Assembly: GCA_947384955.1 (NCBI GenBank)
Contig: CANDJC010000010.1
Span: 1 to 54,487 of the forward strand
Length of the DNA: 54,487 nt
Source of the DNA: an uncultured Eubacterium sp.
GTDB taxonomy: Bacteria > Bacillota > Clostridia > Lachnospirales > Lachnospiraceae
Reading direction: 5' to 3'
The translations under genes and the position numbers were made by a program. The notes below the pieces were generated by a model. It was not told the origin of the DNA and searched no databases. It worked only from the letters and a program-made list of their open reading frames with translations. Below are positions 52,293-54,487 of this stretch, in pieces (positions within the stretch are counted from its first letter, which is position 1; the number at the start of each line of letters is the position of its first letter).

Positions 52293-52838
52293 TTATTTCC
52301 CATTCCTGCTATTTTCAGAATGAATTTTCTTTCCGGTTTCCAAACCAATCAAAAATAACTCCAATGTTTGTGGATTTGTATTCCTGTACTTTAAATGATA
52401 ATAAATCTGTCCGATTTCTTTGATAAGTTCTTTCTGATTTTCTTCATAATAATTCACATTATCATCAAAACATCCGCTTGCCTGTAAAAGTAACGTCAGC
52501 ACAAATCTCTCGTTGACATATATGTATTTTTCATCACAGCCCTCTAATAACTGAAATGGCTTCCTTTTTAAACACCATGATGCAGTATAAGCAATAAATT
52601 TAATATAGTTAACCCGGCTTATATCATGAAAATATTTCAATCGAGCAATATCTACTAAAATATCTATTAAGCAATACTGAAATATATCATCATTAAAATA
52701 AACCTTTCCCTTTAAATGATGCTCTTTATAAAACCGCTCTGCCAGCCTGTGAATAAGCAGTCCGGCATTCCGTATATATTCGTCTGTAAAAGATTCATTT
52801 AATTCTTCTTTTAGTCTCTTTACATGCTTCTCGTCCAT
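52293..52838 (-). CDS. hypothetical protein downstream of the RelA/SpoT-like gene
   Basis: A 181-residue soluble, mostly helical protein, rich in Tyr, Lys and Asn, with no membrane segment or recognised motif. Stretches such as LIHRLAERFYKEHHLKGKVYFNDDIFQYCLIDILVDIARLKYF suggest an all-helical fold. The gene is AT-rich like its two partners and unlike the sigma and serpin genes. It lies 13 nt after the synthetase-like gene, so they are cotranscribed. It could be an antitoxin, an effector or a sensor. None of these can be shown from sequence. Confidence 0.75.
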   Translation of the reverse strand: MDEKHVKRLKEELNESFTDEYIRNAGLLIHRLAERFYKEHHLKGKVYFNDDIFQYCLIDILVDIARLKYFHDISRVNYIKFIAYTASWCLKRKPFQLLEGCDEKYIYVNERFVLTLLLQASGCFDDNVNYYEENQKELIKEIGQIYYHLKYRNTNPQTLELFLIGLETGKKIHSENSRNGK

Positions 52839-52851
52839 GGTAATTCCTCTG

Positions 52852-53745
52852 CTATCTATATTCTAAAACATTTCTCAGCAAATCTGACATTTTTCTCATT
52901 TCACGATAATTATCGGCTTGTTTTATTTTATCCGTAATTGCCTGCCGCACTTCCTGATTATCACATTTTTTAATTTCCTGTAAAATAAACTGATATACCT
53001 CATTATCATCTGAAATACCAGAATACAGGCTTTCCTGAAAATTTCGAATATAACTATGAATAAAGGTTCCCATTTCATCACCCATTCCAGTAAGCCGATT
53101 CATAATATTTATATAATTAGCCAGCATTTCGTTTGTCAGATTATATGGATAACGCAGCTTATGATCTATTTCACTCCATGCTTCTTCAAATAAAGTACGA
53201 ACCTGTATTTCGATTCCCAGTCCCCTTTCTGTAGAAATCGTATAATGAACCGACCTGTAAGGTTTCTCCTTTCGTATTCTAATTTTATCTTCATATAAAC
53301 TCGTACTGTCACCTTCACGCACATACGCAAACGGCGCTTCCATCAGCACATCCTGATATTTCTTCATAATATAATCATGTACTTCAGACCAGTCCTCTTT
53401 AAATAAAATTAATATACGAATGCCCATTAAGTCGGTTATGTATTTCTCATAATTATCCTTCGATAACGAGTTTCCTTTTTTTAAATATTCAGGATTTTTT
53501 CGTATAAGTTTTTCAATTAAATGCTCCGTATCTTTTACTCTGTAACTTAAAGAATGAACACCTAAACACTCCTGTAATACTTCTGCATACTGCTTTACAG
53601 TGTCCTGGTGCTCATCCCTTTTCATTTCAAAATCTTCTGCAATCTGTTCTAATTCCTCCCATGTAAACCTGGAATTCCTGTATTTCTTATCATCAATGTT
53701 GTATTTTTTACAAAAACCAGCCTGTTCTTTCTCAGTCTTCAGCAT
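52852..53745 (-). CDS. RelA/SpoT synthetase-domain protein
   Basis: A 297-residue protein with a single (p)ppGpp-synthetase-type domain. Visible landmarks are SLSYRVKDTEHLIEKLIRK, ITDLMGIRILILFKEDW (the D...R pair), KEKPYRSVHYT, the catalytic Glu in IEIQVRTLFEEAWSEIDHKLRYP and the following His. It has no hydrolase (HD) domain, no TGS and no ACT. The C-terminal 90 residues are helical. The type is either a small alarmone synthetase or one of the toxin-like relatives. The second is attractive because it sits with two unknown proteins in an AT-rich operon next to tRNA genes. Which nucleotide or RNA it acts on is unknown. Confidence 0.87.
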   Translation of the reverse strand: MLKTEKEQAGFCKKYNIDDKKYRNSRFTWEELEQIAEDFEMKRDEHQDTVKQYAEVLQECLGVHSLSYRVKDTEHLIEKLIRKNPEYLKKGNSLSKDNYEKYITDLMGIRILILFKEDWSEVHDYIMKKYQDVLMEAPFAYVREGDSTSLYEDKIRIRKEKPYRSVHYTISTERGLGIEIQVRTLFEEAWSEIDHKLRYPYNLTNEMLANYINIMNRLTGMGDEMGTFIHSYIRNFQESLYSGISDDNEVYQFILQEIKKCDNQEVRQAITDKIKQADNYREMRKMSDLLRNVLEYR

Positions 53746-53758
53746 AACAGCCCACCTT

Positions 53759-53938
53759 TTATAGATTCAGAACTGCATCTACAATCCCCGATTCTAAGAG
53801 CCTGTTATATGACTGCAGCTGCTCGTCAATAAATTCCAGACTTATATCCGGCCCGTCGTTAGGCTGATTCTCTTTCCTGAATGCATTCTCACCCAGCTTC
53901 TCCATAAATCTGTCCATTACTACATTTGCTTCCGTCAT
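53759..53938 (-). CDS. small acidic hypothetical protein leading the RelA/SpoT-like operon
   Basis: From ATG 53938 (AGAGGTGATTGAT upstream) the product has 59 residues: MTEANVVMDRFMEKLGENAFRKENQPNDGPDISLEFIDEQLQSYNRLLESGIVDAVLNL. It is acidic, soluble and probably two-helical. The gene is first in the operon, 13 nt before the synthetase-like gene. Small acidic leading genes are often antitoxins, which is a guess here. An in-frame GTG at 53947 is an alternative start but would overlap the ribosome site. Confidence 0.65.
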   Translation of the reverse strand: MTEANVVMDRFMEKLGENAFRKENQPNDGPDISLEFIDEQLQSYNRLLESGIVDAVLNL

Positions 53939-53988
53939 ATCAATCACCTCTTTGCTTTCAATGGATTGTTATTATACGGCAAAACGAT

Positions 53989-54017
53989 ATAATACCACAT
54001 TATTCATTCATTGTCAA
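53989..54017 (-). promoter_or_regulatory. near-consensus sigma-A promoter of the RelA/SpoT-like operon
   Basis: On the minus strand the -35 is TTGACA (54017-54012), the spacer is 17 nt and the -10 is TATTAT (53994-53989). An imperfect inverted repeat, TATTATAxCG with CGTATAATA (about 53968-53994), overlaps the -10 and start region and could be an operator. Confidence 0.85.
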
Positions 54018-54138
54018 CATTTTTTCTTTAGTAAATTATACCATATGCCCCAAAACATTACAACTATTTTCCATAAAACCTTTCGCTGATACTCAAATAT
54101 CTGCACAAGTAATAACTTCTGCAGATATCTGATACTAA

Positions 54139-54212
54139 CGTGCGTGAGAGGATTCGAACCCCCGACACCTTGGTCCGTAGCCAAGTGCTCTATCCAGCTG
54201 AGCTACACACAC
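54139..54212 (-). tRNA. tRNA-Arg (ACG)
   Basis: The acceptor GTGTGTG pairs with CACGCAC (one G-T). The D-arm is GCTCAGCTGGATAGAGC, and the anticodon loop CTACGGA is closed by CTTGG/CCAAG, giving ACG. The T-loop TTCGAAT is present. CCA is not encoded. Confidence 0.95.
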
Positions 54213-54248
54213 ATATATTCAATTCTTCTGATACAGTTCCTGTACCAA

Positions 54249-54332
54249 TGCCCGTGACCGGAATCGAACCGGTACTGTGTTGCCACAACAGGATTTTAAG
54301 TCCTGCGCGTCTGCCAGTTCCGCCACGCCGGC
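54249..54332 (-). tRNA. tRNA-Leu (TAA)
   Basis: The anticodon loop CTTAAAA is closed by CAGGA/TCCTG, giving TAA. The long variable arm TGTGGCAACA is typical of Leu, and the T-arm ACCGG/CCGGT is intact. The acceptor is odd: 5' GCCGGCG against 3' CACGGGC leaves G4-G69 and C6-A67 mismatched. CCA is not encoded. Confidence 0.88.
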
Positions 54333-54336
54333 ATCA

Positions 54337-54409
54337 TGGGACCTATAGGGCTCGAACCTATGACCCTCTGCTTGTAAGGCAGATGCTCTCCCAGCTGAGC
54401 TAAGATCCC
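54337..54409 (-). tRNA. tRNA-Val (TAC)
   Basis: The acceptor GGGATCT pairs with AGGTCCC (one wobble). The anticodon loop CTTACAA is closed by TCTGC/GCAGA, giving TAC. The T-loop TTCGAGC is closed by ATAGG/CCTAT. CCA is not encoded. Confidence 0.95.
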
Positions 54410-54413
54410 TTAG

Positions 54414-54487
54414 CGACCCAAGCGGGACTTGAACCCGCGACCTCCGCCGTGACAGGGCGGCGCTCTAACCAACTGAGCCATTGGGCC
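54414..54487 (-). tRNA. tRNA-Asp (GTC)
   Basis: The acceptor GGCCCAA pairs with TTGGGTC. The anticodon loop CTGTCAC is closed by CCGCC/GGCGG, giving GTC. The T-arm GCGGG/CCCGC encloses TTCAAGT. The 5' end is the last base of the window, so the gene is just complete. Confidence 0.95.

Noticed and set aside
54140..54403. Plus-strand frame of 87 codons over the tRNA genes
   Set aside because: It runs antisense across three tRNA genes, a known source of false calls.
1..54487. Insertion sequence, prophage or diversity-generating retroelement
   Set aside because: No transposase, integrase, phage structural gene or reverse transcriptase is encoded in the window, and I see no template/variable repeat pair with adenine-specific changes.

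Overview
The window looks like a chromosomal segment of a motile, Gram-positive, anaerobic Clostridia bacterium, most likely Lachnospiraceae. This is inferred from the cdaA-cdaR-glmM order, the mreB/mbl-flhO-flhP flagellar group, LCP wall-ligase genes, a Clostridia-style serpin and BspA/BIG2 surface proteins. No 16S rRNA is present to test it. Nearly every gene lies on the minus strand, so transcription runs from high to low coordinates. The only plus-strand coding trace is a gene remnant near 46.3 kb.

Layout in transcription order: four tRNA genes (Asp, Val, Leu, Arg; 54487-54139). An AT-rich three-gene operon around a RelA/SpoT-type synthetase (53938-52293), with a near-consensus promoter and a strong terminator. 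An ECF sigma factor and its membrane anti-sigma partner, then a secreted serpin (52061-48351). An OFA-type MFS transporter behind a triple 61-bp repeat. Decayed genes (aldo/keto reductase tail, frameshifted YciI, a small ORF). uvrB-uvrA. A PIN-domain pair. mreB/mbl with flagellar rod genes flhO, flhP and flgJ. recD2, comF and the flagellar-operon protein YvyF. Two inverted copies of a structured repeat. A cdaA-cdaR-glmM group with two membrane proteins upstream. A long surface-polysaccharide locus (about 25.4-4.7 kb) follows: HPr, complete dTDP-L-rhamnose synthesis (rfbA, B, C, D), two initiating sugar-phosphate transferases, several glycosyltransferases, a Wzm/Wzt-type ABC exporter, a DUF6077-like membrane protein in two pieces and two LCP ligases. 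glmS and a secreted papain-like protease close the window.

The biology fits together. GlmS and GlmM feed UDP-GlcNAc synthesis, the rfb enzymes supply dTDP-rhamnose, the glycosyltransferases build a rhamnose-containing polymer on undecaprenyl phosphate, the ABC pair exports it and the LCP proteins attach it to peptidoglycan. CdaA/CdaR (c-di-AMP) and MreB are wall-homeostasis partners.

The most unusual content is a family of four long nested-hairpin elements (about 239-282 bp; copies A 284-522, B 12809-13087, C 30933-31214, D 31564-31844). Each has a 31-35 bp outer stem, a 7-9 nt internal loop, a 28-bp inner stem and, clearest in B-D, two smaller inner hairpins. Stem sequences differ between copies, yet pairing is kept by paired changes. 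All four inner stems carry exactly two T-T mismatches at the same two positions, 10 bp apart. That argues for a recognised structure rather than random repeats. I do not recognise this family. Other oddities include duplicated gene 3' ends in spacers, a tandemly repeated Shine-Dalgarno/start unit and a tRNA-Leu with a mismatched acceptor stem.
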